Shown: positions 31,957 through 40,171 of the stretch, one piece after another
Position numbering within the stretch: the first letter of the stretch is position 1
Layout of the letters: each line of letters starts with the position of its first letter
NCBI RefSeq assembly: GCF_001270065.2
Contig: NZ_LFYT02000022.1
Span: 1-64,000 of the forward strand
Length of the DNA: 64,000 bases
Direction: 5' to 3'
Source: Limnohabitans planktonicus II-D5
Lineage (GTDB): Bacteria > Pseudomonadota > Gammaproteobacteria > Burkholderiales > Burkholderiaceae_C
Notes under the pieces: model-generated
Seen by the model: only the letters and a program-made list of their open reading frames with translations
Database searches by the model: none
Told to the model about the DNA's origin: nothing
Made by a program: the position numbers and the translations under genes

Positions 31957-32853
31957 TCAGATGCGACGATCTGCAAATGCCTCTAAAGCATGCGGCCCCA
32001 CCAAGGGATACCGCGCCCCCATCATCCCCTCCACCCCAAACTCCTTGAGCAGCGCCAGCAGGCGCTCGCCGGAAGCGCGTTTTTTCTGGCCGGTGTACTT
32101 GGCCAGAATCAGCTCGTTTTTCATGGAGTGCTCCCAGCCCACCAGCTCGGTCACCGTGACTTGGTAGCCCTTTGACTCCAGATACAGACAGCGCAGCACG
32201 TTGGTCAGCTGGCTGCCCACTTCGCGGGTGTGCAAGGGGTGACGCCACAACTCGGCCAAAGGTGTGCGCTGCAAATTGAGCGCCTTGTTTTGGTTGAGGG
32301 CTCGGGCCAGCTCGGCCTGGCAGCAAGGCACCAGCACCATATAGCGGGCTTTCTTTTGCAGGCCGAAGGCGATGGCGTCGTCGGTGGCCGTGTCGCAGGC
32401 GTGCAGTGCGGTGACCACGTCGATTTGCGCGGGCAGCTGATCACTTTGCGTGGATTCGGCCACGCTCACGTTCAAAAAGCGCATGCGCTCAAAGCCCAGC
32501 TTTTGGGCCAGCGCTTTGGACGATTCCACCAGCTCGCTGCGCGTCTCAATGCCGTAGATCGTGCCTTGACCCAGTGCCTTGAAAAACAGGTCGTAAATGA
32601 TGAAGCCCAGATACGACTTGCCTGCGCCGTGGTCGGCCAGCGTGGGGCCGCTTTCGCTGGCGGGTAGCTCCAACAACAGCTTTTCGATGAATTGGAACAG
32701 GTGGTAAACCTGCTTGAGCTTGCGGCGCGAATCCTGGTTGAGCTTGCCCTCGCGGGTCAGGATGTGCAGTTGCTTGAGCAGTTCGACCGACTGGCCGGGA
32801 CGTACATCCAGGTCCAGCGGTTTTGGGGCAGAGGTGAGTTTGTGTTTGGGCAT
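31957..32853 (-). CDS. SAM-dependent methyltransferase, unknown substrate
   Basis: 298 residues from MPKHKL at 32853; the longer frame to 32934 would start inside a perfect hairpin. TLADHGAGKSYLGFIIYDLFF is the SAM-binding glycine loop, IYGIETRSELV the acidic ribose-contact strand, and VTALHACDTATDDAIAFGL with VLVPCCQ form the later class I motifs. This pattern is typical of a bacterial methyltransferase group related to RNA/protein modifiers, but the target is not known. Confidence 0.75.
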   Translation of the reverse strand: MPKHKLTSAPKPLDLDVRPGQSVELLKQLHILTREGKLNQDSRRKLKQVYHLFQFIEKLLLELPASESGPTLADHGAGKSYLGFIIYDLFFKALGQGTIYGIETRSELVESSKALAQKLGFERMRFLNVSVAESTQSDQLPAQIDVVTALHACDTATDDAIAFGLQKKARYMVLVPCCQAELARALNQNKALNLQRTPLAELWRHPLHTREVGSQLTNVLRCLYLESKGYQVTVTELVGWEHSMKNELILAKYTGQKKRASGERLLALLKEFGVEGMMGARYPLVGPHALEAFADRRI

Positions 32854-32897
32854 GTAGCCATTGAACCTATTATTTTGAGACAGATTGATGTCGTTGC

Positions 32898-32938
32898 AAC
32901 CATGTATTTCTTCCACGACTTGGAAGAAATACATGGTT
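32898..32938. repeat. Perfect 18-bp inverted repeat hairpin
   Basis: Bases 32898-32915 and 32921-32938 are exact reverse complements around a five-base loop CGACT; the arm contains CCATGTATTTCTTCC. It lies between the DUF1415 gene and the methyltransferase, both on the minus strand. No T-run follows on either strand, so it is not an ordinary terminator. It might be a miniature transposable element, a processing site or an operator. Confidence 0.8.
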
Positions 32939-33045
32939 TACCCCTCGATCGTGATGCAAACGGTGTCCGCATCACTGCAGGCAACATTTGCATTGGGGAT
33001 AACACCGCCAAATGACACTCTATTAGGGGCCTCAGAATGACCGAC

Positions 33046-33600
33046 TCAATCGTGCGGCCCGACATCCAGCTTTTTCCAGCCCTCGGCCCCCAGCTTGTCC
33101 ATCGTCTCCATATTGGTCTCGTAAATCATCTCAGCCTCGGGAAAGGCCTCCACCGCCCGGTCAATGCTCTCCTCGCGCAGCAAGTGCAGCGTGGGGTAAG
33201 GCGAGCGGTTGGTGAAGTTGGTGATGTCGTCGGGCTCGGTGTCGGCAAACTGGAACTGCGGGTGGAAACTGGCCACTTGGAACACGCCTTCCATATCCAG
33301 CTCTTGCAGCACGGCATCGGCCTCGTCCAGAAAGTCGTTGAACTCCAAAAAGTCTTGCAGCATCTGCGGCACGATCAGCAGCACGGTCTCACGCTCTTCA
33401 GCGGGCAAAGCGGCCAGGGCCTGCAGCTGTTCGATCAGCTCGTCACGCAAGCCTTCCAGGCCTTTGGCCTCGCTCAGCACGTAATGAATCTGGCCCTTGA
33501 CATGCGGGGCTTTGGCAAAGGGGCAGAGGTTGAGGCCAATCACGGCGCGTTCGAGCCAGCGCACGGTGTCGGCAATTTCGGGGGTGTTCAGGTCGGTCAT
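33046..33600 (-). CDS. DUF1415 family protein
   Basis: 184 residues from the ATG at 33600. The family pattern is TVRWLERAVIGLNLCPFAKA near the start, then VASFHPQFQFADTEPDDITN and NRSPYPTLHLLREESIDRA. DUF1415 proteins are widespread in proteobacteria and uncharacterised. The C-terminal tail is WKKLDVGPHD. It stands alone between the hairpin and the restriction operon. Confidence 0.88.
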   Translation of the reverse strand: MTDLNTPEIADTVRWLERAVIGLNLCPFAKAPHVKGQIHYVLSEAKGLEGLRDELIEQLQALAALPAEERETVLLIVPQMLQDFLEFNDFLDEADAVLQELDMEGVFQVASFHPQFQFADTEPDDITNFTNRSPYPTLHLLREESIDRAVEAFPEAEMIYETNMETMDKLGAEGWKKLDVGPHD

Positions 33601-33634
33601 GGGGGAGATTGTGCCTGCTGGCCCGTGAGCCATT

Positions 33635-34729
33635 TCATGCAGCGTCGTCAGGTGAAGCATCCCCCTGCCCGATCTGCCTGACCAAGCGGTCAAAGTCACT
33701 TTCAAACAAACGGTCCTGCACGATGCGGTATTTCTCAAACTCACTTTCGGCATGCGCCTTGGCGATTTCGGCCGACACCTTGCCTGCGTCTTGCAAAATT
33801 TCTCGATCCCAGAGCTTCAAGAAACCACTCAATCGCACCTCCCAATCCTGCATGGTCATGGGGATACGGCGCATGGCCTGAAGTTCAGCCATGTCCAGAT
33901 AGGCCGAGACAATCCGCAGCATCTGCGCCAACTCAAATTCCAAAAGGTAGTTCTTGGCCACCGATACATCGTATTTGTGGATCTTGCCTTGAGGTGAGCC
34001 ATCCCATTGGGTCAGACCCATATTCTCTTTTTGATGGTCAGCCCGATCCACGATCACCTCGGCAGCGGTCTGCCCGTGTACAGCGTAGTGGAGTTTGTTT
34101 TGCACTGCGTCAAAAAAGCGTTTTGTGGCGGTGGCTGTTGGGTCGTAATCCAGAGCCGTAGCATAAATGTCGGTGATCTTTTGGTAGAACTTGCGCTCAG
34201 AGAGTCGGATTTCCCGGACCTTCTCCAACTGCCGCTCAAAGAAATCTTCGGTCAGCACACTGCCACCGCTTTTGAGACGCTCCACATCCATGACCCAGCC
34301 CTGAATCGTGTAGTCCTTGACGATTTGGTTGGCCCATTTGCGGAACTGCACCGCACGCTCATTCTCGATTTTGAAGCCGACAGCAATGATGGCCTGCAGA
34401 CTGTAGTGGTCCACCTTGCGCTGAACCTCGCGTTCACCTTCGGTTTGAACCATTAAGTACGGCTTAACAGTTGCCTCGCGTTCCAGCTCGTTGTCAGCAT
34501 AAATGCGCTTCAAATGCTGACTGATGGCGGGCACCGACACGTCGTAGAGGGCCGCCATCATTTTCTGCGTGAGCCAGAGATTTTCATCTTCGTAGCGCAT
34601 TTCCACACTGGCATGGCGGTTGCCTGTGGCCGCAACAAAGGTCAGGTATTCCGCTGCAGAGGAACGGACGAGGGAGATTTCGGTCTTTTTGCGCCCGGGT
34701 TTGCCGCTGCTGGAAGATCGCCCGCTCAT
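33635..34729 (-). CDS. RhuM-family protein (virulence-protein homologue) in a type I RM operon
   Basis: 364 residues from the ATG at 34729, which overlaps the YhcG stop as ATGA. The RhuM pattern is VEMRYEDENLWLTQKMMAALYDVSVPAISQHL, an HTH-like element, then VDHYSLQAIIAVGFKIENERAVQFRKWA and the middle FYQKITDIYATALDYDP. RhuM genes recur inside type I restriction loci and pathogenicity islands; no activity is established. As last gene of the six-gene operon it should be made together with the RM proteins. Confidence 0.87.
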   Translation of the reverse strand: MSGRSSSSGKPGRKKTEISLVRSSAAEYLTFVAATGNRHASVEMRYEDENLWLTQKMMAALYDVSVPAISQHLKRIYADNELEREATVKPYLMVQTEGEREVQRKVDHYSLQAIIAVGFKIENERAVQFRKWANQIVKDYTIQGWVMDVERLKSGGSVLTEDFFERQLEKVREIRLSERKFYQKITDIYATALDYDPTATATKRFFDAVQNKLHYAVHGQTAAEVIVDRADHQKENMGLTQWDGSPQGKIHKYDVSVAKNYLLEFELAQMLRIVSAYLDMAELQAMRRIPMTMQDWEVRLSGFLKLWDREILQDAGKVSAEIAKAHAESEFEKYRIVQDRLFESDFDRLVRQIGQGDASPDDAA

Positions 34730-35820
34730 GCGTCCCCCTCCAATTCGCGTTCGATTTCTTCGATGGTCGGCAGGCTGCTTTCCAGACTCTCGGGCAGTGC
34801 TCGGGTGAGCTCGAAACTGGAAACACCTATGGGCTTGTCCACACCACGCAGCGCATATTCCGCCAGCACTCGGTTGGGTTGCTGGCAAAGAATCAGCCCG
34901 ATGGTGGGTCTGTCGCTTTCATGGCGCAGCCGATCATCCACCACGCTGCAATAGAAATTCATCTTGCCCGCATATTCAGGCTTGAAATCACCGCGCTTGA
35001 GGTCAATCACCACATAGCAACGCAGCTTCAAGTGATAAAAAAGCAGATCGACATAAAAATCCTGATCACCGACATCGAGATGGTATTGCCGTCCGACGAA
35101 GGCAAAGCCCTGCCCCAGCTCCAGCAAAAACTTTTCCAGATGCGCGATGAGGCCAGTTTCGAGTTCGCGCTCATGGAAGCCCGATGCCAGCGTCAGAAAG
35201 TCAAACAGGTAGGGGTCTTTCAGGGTTTGCTGCACCAGATCTGAATCGGGCAAGGGAAGGCGCTTGGCAAAGTTGGTGGTGGCACGCCCTTGGCGCTGAT
35301 GCGCGGCCACTTCGATTTGCATGACCAGAATGTTGCGGCTCCAGCCATTGGCCAGGCAGGCTTGCATATACCAATGGCGGGCAGCCAGGTCCTTGACCTT
35401 GGCCATGAGCTCGGTGTGGTGCCCCCAGGGGATGGACTGAACCAAGTCAGCCGGGAAAAGTGCCGCAGCCTGTGGCACTTTGGGATCTGGGTCAATTTGT
35501 GCCACAGCTTGTGGCACAAATTCCAGGTACGGATATTCGCGGTAAAACGCCAACATCCGCTTGATGTTTCGCTCGGAAAAACCCTTTTCCTCCGGCAATT
35601 CATTGTGCAAATCACGCGCCAAACGCGGAATCACCCCAGCCCCCCAGCCTTCTTGCTGCTGGCGAGCGTGGATCAGAGCGCCGATGTCCCAATACAGACG
35701 AATGAGCTCGGCATTGACGGCCAACACCGCCCGCGTTTGCCCATGGCGCACGCGTTGCTTGATGTCGCCGAGCAAAGCAAGGTAATCGGCAGAGACAAGA
35801 GAGGCGGGTTGGTCGGTCAT
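34726..35820 (-). CDS. YhcG-type PDDEXK nuclease-domain protein (DUF1016)
   Basis: 364 residues. The N-terminal DUF1016 helical domain (AVNAELIRLYWDIGALI, GFSERNIKRMLAFYREYP) is followed by a YhcG nuclease domain at about 240-340: the strand pair DFYVDLLFYHLKLRCYVVID and LKRGDFKPEYAGKMNFY carry the expected Asp and Asp-x-Lys of a PDDEXK site. Such proteins often accompany restriction systems; their target is unknown. Its start is ten bases after the hsdS stop. Confidence 0.88.
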   Translation of the reverse strand: MTDQPASLVSADYLALLGDIKQRVRHGQTRAVLAVNAELIRLYWDIGALIHARQQQEGWGAGVIPRLARDLHNELPEEKGFSERNIKRMLAFYREYPYLEFVPQAVAQIDPDPKVPQAAALFPADLVQSIPWGHHTELMAKVKDLAARHWYMQACLANGWSRNILVMQIEVAAHQRQGRATTNFAKRLPLPDSDLVQQTLKDPYLFDFLTLASGFHERELETGLIAHLEKFLLELGQGFAFVGRQYHLDVGDQDFYVDLLFYHLKLRCYVVIDLKRGDFKPEYAGKMNFYCSVVDDRLRHESDRPTIGLILCQQPNRVLAEYALRGVDKPIGVSSFELTRALPESLESSLPTIEEIERELEGDA

Positions 35821-35830
35821 GGTTTCTCCC

Positions 35831-37126
35831 TTATGCCACCGTCACCTGACCGTTCATCAGCAGGGGGAGGAGCCAGTCTCTCAATAATGCAAGCTCATCA
35901 TTTTCTTTCAGGCGCTTTTGCTTCATGTCTTCAATTGGACAAACAAAATCAAAAAACCGTTGCGCCAACTGTTGTGACGGCATGCACACCACATGCTTTG
36001 TTGTGAAAGCTTCAAACAAAAGATTCTTTATGCCACTTGTCTTACCCTCCCAACCGAACAAGACCTTGTTTTCGTAAGCTGACTTCCACAAATACGCGAA
36101 GTTGAATACATAAAAGCTATTTTTCAACGATATGGCTTTGCAAAAATTCGAACAGATCACTGGTCGGGAAAACCGCTTGATTGACTCGGAAGTCATCAAT
36201 GCCAGCCGACCTGTTGATTGGGTGGGACTGCCACCTGAGATCTCAATAACCAAGTCAAAAGGTGCGAGGATTTTTCCTTTGTTTTTTTCGAGGATGAAAC
36301 GAGTGGGTGCGGCGACAGCACCCTTGCCGTTTAGCCCGTTGATATCTGTTCCTCGAATGCAATCCACGCTTAATGTGTAGTTGCCTTCGGCCATGTCCTT
36401 ACCCCAGTCCCCGGTTTTATCCTTGGCAATCCAATCTGATAGTGGTCCAACAACCCACCCCTGCGGAATTTCACGCCCCAGCATGGCGTTGTAGACCATC
36501 TTGCCGCCGGACGATTTATAGGGTTTACCGTTGGCATCGGGGAAATCGAACTGCACAAACCAGTAGTCGTACAGCGCCTTGGCCATCGCCTCCAGCTCGG
36601 CGTTGATGCGGTTGTTGCAGTCAATTTTCGAATCTATGTGACCAAGTAAATCTGCGACTTTTTTTTGCTCACCCAAGCCAGGTATGCGCACTGGAAAGCT
36701 CGGAATTTCACCCACTGAAATTCGATCTACAGTGGCTCCAGTGATCGTGTTGGCAATAATGGCTTGCTGAAATGCTGGCGATAAGTAGGCGTAAAGAAGG
36801 TACTTCGGAATTACCTTATCTAAACGTGGACGCAACAAACCCATGCGACGGCCCAAACATGCCTTTATGCCATCAGGCATCAAAGCTGCTTCACCCAAGC
36901 GTGTTTCGTAAGAGAACAAAACATCACCCTTTCTTGGCGTGATGCGTTTTGTCCATTTTTCGAAATCGTCTTCGCTCAGATGGGCTGATTTCGATAAATC
37001 AAGCCGTCCGTTTTCAAGACTCGAAATGCTCAAGAAAAATGGCCCGTGGCTTGTTTTAAATGGTGTTGCGTGTGGACCGTCAAAAATCTCAGCGACGCTT
37101 CCAATGGTAGTCATGAAGTCAGCCAT
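35831..37126 (-). CDS. hsdS: Type I restriction-modification specificity subunit
   Basis: 431 residues with two target-recognition domains, each followed by a helical spacer. First domain ends near GEIPSFPVRIPGLGEQKKVADLLGHIDSKI, then helix LEAMAKALYDYWFVQFDFP. Second domain runs from IPQGWVVGPLSDWIA to a final helix KRLKENDELALLRDWLLPLL. It decides the bipartite DNA site recognised by the complex. The coding of the second domain is AT-richer than the rest, as is common for exchanged recognition domains. Its ATG overlaps the upstream stop as TAATG. Confidence 0.93.
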   Translation of the reverse strand: MADFMTTIGSVAEIFDGPHATPFKTSHGPFFLSISSLENGRLDLSKSAHLSEDDFEKWTKRITPRKGDVLFSYETRLGEAALMPDGIKACLGRRMGLLRPRLDKVIPKYLLYAYLSPAFQQAIIANTITGATVDRISVGEIPSFPVRIPGLGEQKKVADLLGHIDSKIDCNNRINAELEAMAKALYDYWFVQFDFPDANGKPYKSSGGKMVYNAMLGREIPQGWVVGPLSDWIAKDKTGDWGKDMAEGNYTLSVDCIRGTDINGLNGKGAVAAPTRFILEKNKGKILAPFDLVIEISGGSPTQSTGRLALMTSESIKRFSRPVICSNFCKAISLKNSFYVFNFAYLWKSAYENKVLFGWEGKTSGIKNLLFEAFTTKHVVCMPSQQLAQRFFDFVCPIEDMKQKRLKENDELALLRDWLLPLLMNGQVTVA

Positions 37127-38544
37127 TAAAAATCTCCCCCATCAACCACATCTTGTTTCCCAGATGCATCCATCCCCAGGCTCCCCGCATGCGTCAACCG
37201 GTATTTTTGCAAGCGGCTTTGGGGTTTGTCGGGCAGGGTTCTTTCAATCCAATGGGCCTCCAGCAGCGCATTGACTGCGCGGTTCAGTGCGCCAGTGACG
37301 GACTTGAGGCCCAATTGGCTTGAGAGTTCGGACTTGGATAAAGCGGCGTCGCGAAGAAGATGCAGGATTTTTTTCGATAACGACTCTGCCCCCGACTCTG
37401 CCCCTGACTCTGCCCCTGACTCTGCCACTTCGGGGATAAGCGCCAGGGCTTCAGACGCCATCGGAAAACGCAGTTCAAAAAAGTGCTCGCTGATGTGAAC
37501 AATGTTGCTGTCATAGGCGCTCAAGATGCGCCGCATGCCCGAGCCCAGGTGCTCGACCAGTTCCATGTCGCGAAACACCCGCATCAGTTCGCGGTTGCGC
37601 GGCATGGATCGACCGCTCAGGCATTCCTCCAGACTCAAACCGCTGAGCAGCCCGCCATACGAGGTGATGCTGATGCGATCAGCGTAAATCTCCACCAGCG
37701 GCGGTACCTCAGCGGTGTAGTCGTTGTGGATGATGGCGTTGATCAACGCTTCGCGCAGGGCTCGGGCATTGAACAAGCGACGCTGCTCGCGCTCTGCGGC
37801 GCCGGTGATGCGGGTCAGGGTGCGGTTTTCGATTTCGAGCTTGTCGAGCACACGGTGCGTCGCCTTGAGCAGTGAGCAGTAGCCGTATTCCTGGTTTTCA
37901 ATCAGGTCGCATTTGTCGGTGCCTGCATATTTGGCGACCTTGATGGAAATGCTGTTGGTGTCCGCCAGCAAGTAGGCGGCGTAATTCAGGCGTTCGCTGT
38001 CGGGTACGTAAAGATCGAGGTTGTGCAAAAAGGTGTCGTTGATCTCGAAGCCTTTTTCCTGGTAGTAAATCTTCAACTGCTGGAACGTGAGTTTGAGCGT
38101 GGTCGGCGCGGGGATGTTGCGCAACGAGTTGCGCACCCGCCCGGCATAGAGTTGGTCAATCATGCCCGTGGTCATGGGCTGCACGCCGCTGCCTACCCGG
38201 GTAAAACACCCTGCAGGTGATTGGCCGTAGCGTCTGAGGTAGTACGGTTTTTCGGTGCCGCGTGTCACCAGCACATGAATCAGAGTTTTGCCCTCGTGTT
38301 CCTGCGCATACACGTCGTACAACCCGAGGCAAGAGGGCAAGATGTTGTTGCGGATGCGGTCAGAAATCGCCAGCATCTGGGCATCCACATCGCTGACGCC
38401 CAGCACTTCACCGTCGTCATCCACACCGATGTACAGATCGCCGCCCTTGGCTGAATTGAGAAAAGCCACCACTTCTTTTTCCAGCGCATCGCTGAGCTGT
38501 CGTTTGAATTCGGTGGTGCTGTTCTCTTGGCCAAACTTACTCAT
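37126..38544 (-). CDS. AlbA_2/Schlafen-type ATP-binding protein within the hsd operon
   Basis: 472 residues. N-terminal AlbA_2 (Schlafen-like) domain: ENSTTEFKRQLSDALEKEV, then AFLNSAKGGDLYIGVDDDG. A C-terminal HATPase_c_4-like segment has REALINAIIHNDYTAEVPP and VEHLGSGMRRI. It is followed by a Glu-Ser-Gly-Ala repeat (encoded at 37382-37429) and a winged-helix-like tail (SKSELSSQLGLKSVTGALN). Such proteins are often called transcriptional regulators or RecG-like helicases; some Schlafen-fold proteins cut RNA. Overlap with hsdM (8 bp) and hsdS (1 bp) ties it to the RM complex. Confidence 0.82.
   Translation of the reverse strand: MSKFGQENSTTEFKRQLSDALEKEVVAFLNSAKGGDLYIGVDDDGEVLGVSDVDAQMLAISDRIRNNILPSCLGLYDVYAQEHEGKTLIHVLVTRGTEKPYYLRRYGQSPAGCFTRVGSGVQPMTTGMIDQLYAGRVRNSLRNIPAPTTLKLTFQQLKIYYQEKGFEINDTFLHNLDLYVPDSERLNYAAYLLADTNSISIKVAKYAGTDKCDLIENQEYGYCSLLKATHRVLDKLEIENRTLTRITGAAEREQRRLFNARALREALINAIIHNDYTAEVPPLVEIYADRISITSYGGLLSGLSLEECLSGRSMPRNRELMRVFRDMELVEHLGSGMRRILSAYDSNIVHISEHFFELRFPMASEALALIPEVAESGAESGAESGAESLSKKILHLLRDAALSKSELSSQLGLKSVTGALNRAVNALLEAHWIERTLPDKPQSRLQKYRLTHAGSLGMDASGKQDVVDGGDF
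37382..37429 (-). repeat. 12-bp tandem repeat, four copies, inside the AlbA gene
   Basis: Four successive 12-base units GACTCTGCCCC(T/C), the last with one change, encode Glu-Ser-Gly-Ala repeats on the minus strand. Copy-number change would keep the frame but alter linker length between the ATPase part and the winged-helix tail. Confidence 0.9.
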
Positions 38545-40171
38545 AGCGCAAGCCCGCTAACTGTTTTTTGATTTCTTGCTCAAGCCCCGCCGACTCCTCA
38601 AACAGTGCGTCCAGCCTTGTGGTGAATCCTTGGAGTTTTTCGTCAAATTGCGCGGGTGTCAGGTCGGTGTATTCAATCTTGACGTCGAAATATTGCCCGG
38701 CACTCAAGCTGTAATTTTTGGCGGCGATTTGCCCGTAACTCACCACCACCGAGAAATCTTCCACAGCCTGTTTGGTGTTGAAGGTGGCGATGATGCGGTC
38801 TTCTTCAGCCTCAGACAGCAGCGTTTTCTGGTTCTTTCCGTCTTTGACCTTGGTGCCAAGGCCCGAAGCATCGATCAGCACCACATCACCCTTGTTGCTG
38901 GCATCAATGAACAGGATGGACACGTTGGTGCCAGTGGTCGCAAAAATATTGCTGGGCATGGAAACCACGCCCGCCAACATTTTGTTATCCACCAAATACT
39001 GGCGGATGCCTTTGTCGATGCCGCTTTGCGCAGTAATGAAGCCGGTGGGTACAACCACAGCCGCTTTGCCGCCGTCTTTGAGCGAATAAATGATGTGCTG
39101 CAAGAAGAGCTGGTAAATGGCCATCTTGTCGAAGGCCTGTTTGGGAATGTTGGGAACCCCAGCAAAGAAGCGCTCTTGGTGCTCTTTGGTGTCCAGCTCG
39201 TTTCTAAAGTCACTGAAATCCATCTTGAAGGGCGGATTGCTGACGATGAAATCAAACTTCTTGAGAACTTTGCCATCCCGGTGGTACGGGTGGAGCATGG
39301 TGTTGCCCTGAATGATGTTGGGAATGGAGTGCACCAGATTGTTCAAGATCAAATTCAGGCGCAGCAAGCTGGAAGACTTTTGCGAGATGTCTTGCGAATA
39401 GATGCTGCATCGGTGCTCACCAATGGCATGGGCGATGTTCATCAACAACGTGCCTGACCCCCCTGAGGGGTCGTAGCAACTGACATTGCTGACTTGGCCG
39501 CGCACTGCATGCGGGACCAGGATGGCGGCCATGATCTTGGCGACTGCATGCGGCGTGTAGTACTCCGCATATTTGCCACCGCTGTCTTTGTTGTAGTCCT
39601 TGATCAGGTATTCAAACAGTGCGGCAAAAAAGTCATATTTCTCGTTGAAGATCCGCTCAAAACTGAAGTCACCCAACTTGTTGATGATGGCCCGGCAAAA
39701 GTCGTCGCGCTTGGACGGGTCGGTGATGAACTCGCTGACGCGGTCAAACAGGGTGATTTTTGCGCCGCCTTCGGTCTTGACGGCGAAGATGTCGTTGTTG
39801 CTGATGGCAATGTCGCGCAAGGTGTCGTCAAACAGCTTGGCGAAATCGGGTGCATTCTGGCGTCCAAACAGGTGGGCGATGAAGTGCTCTGGCTTGAGGC
39901 GAGCCGTGTTCGGCCCCATTTGCATTTGCAGCATGTCCAGGTCATCAGCGCTCATGGCCGCGATGGCGGCTTCCCAGCGCTCGGCCTTGGCCAGTTCTGG
40001 CTGGATTTTTTTGGCCTCAAAGGCGAACTTGTCGTTCAGGAATTTGTAAAGAAAAACCTGGGTGATGATTTTGAATTCGTTGCCGTCGTTGCCCAATCCA
40101 TAAGCGGCACAAATGGCCTTGAGGCTGTCGATCAGTTCACGGGTGCGTTGCTCAAATTGCAGGGTTACCAA
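38537..40171 (-). CDS. hsdM: Type I restriction-modification DNA methyltransferase subunit
   Basis: 544 residues, N6-adenine methyltransferase. N-terminal HsdM helical domain (FEQRTRELIDSLKAI). SAM motif DPSGGSGTLLMNIAHAIG, preceded by GGKYAEYYTPHAVAKIM, and catalytic motif IV NPPFKMDFSDF (NPPF) with a C-terminal helical part. It modifies host DNA with HsdS and completes the restriction complex with HsdR. It overlaps hsdR by seven bases. Confidence 0.96.
   Translation of the reverse strand: MVTLQFEQRTRELIDSLKAICAAYGLGNDGNEFKIITQVFLYKFLNDKFAFEAKKIQPELAKAERWEAAIAAMSADDLDMLQMQMGPNTARLKPEHFIAHLFGRQNAPDFAKLFDDTLRDIAISNNDIFAVKTEGGAKITLFDRVSEFITDPSKRDDFCRAIINKLGDFSFERIFNEKYDFFAALFEYLIKDYNKDSGGKYAEYYTPHAVAKIMAAILVPHAVRGQVSNVSCYDPSGGSGTLLMNIAHAIGEHRCSIYSQDISQKSSSLLRLNLILNNLVHSIPNIIQGNTMLHPYHRDGKVLKKFDFIVSNPPFKMDFSDFRNELDTKEHQERFFAGVPNIPKQAFDKMAIYQLFLQHIIYSLKDGGKAAVVVPTGFITAQSGIDKGIRQYLVDNKMLAGVVSMPSNIFATTGTNVSILFIDASNKGDVVLIDASGLGTKVKDGKNQKTLLSEAEEDRIIATFNTKQAVEDFSVVVSYGQIAAKNYSLSAGQYFDVKIEYTDLTPAQFDEKLQGFTTRLDALFEESAGLEQEIKKQLAGLRYE

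Noticed and set aside
32898..32938. Terminator for the DUF1415 gene
   Set aside because: Stem is perfect but no T-run follows on either strand.
35465..35520. GTGGCAC/GTGCCAC repeat within the YhcG gene as a regulatory site
   Set aside because: Better explained by a small in-frame sequence similarity in the coding region (PQAVAQ and PQAAAL).
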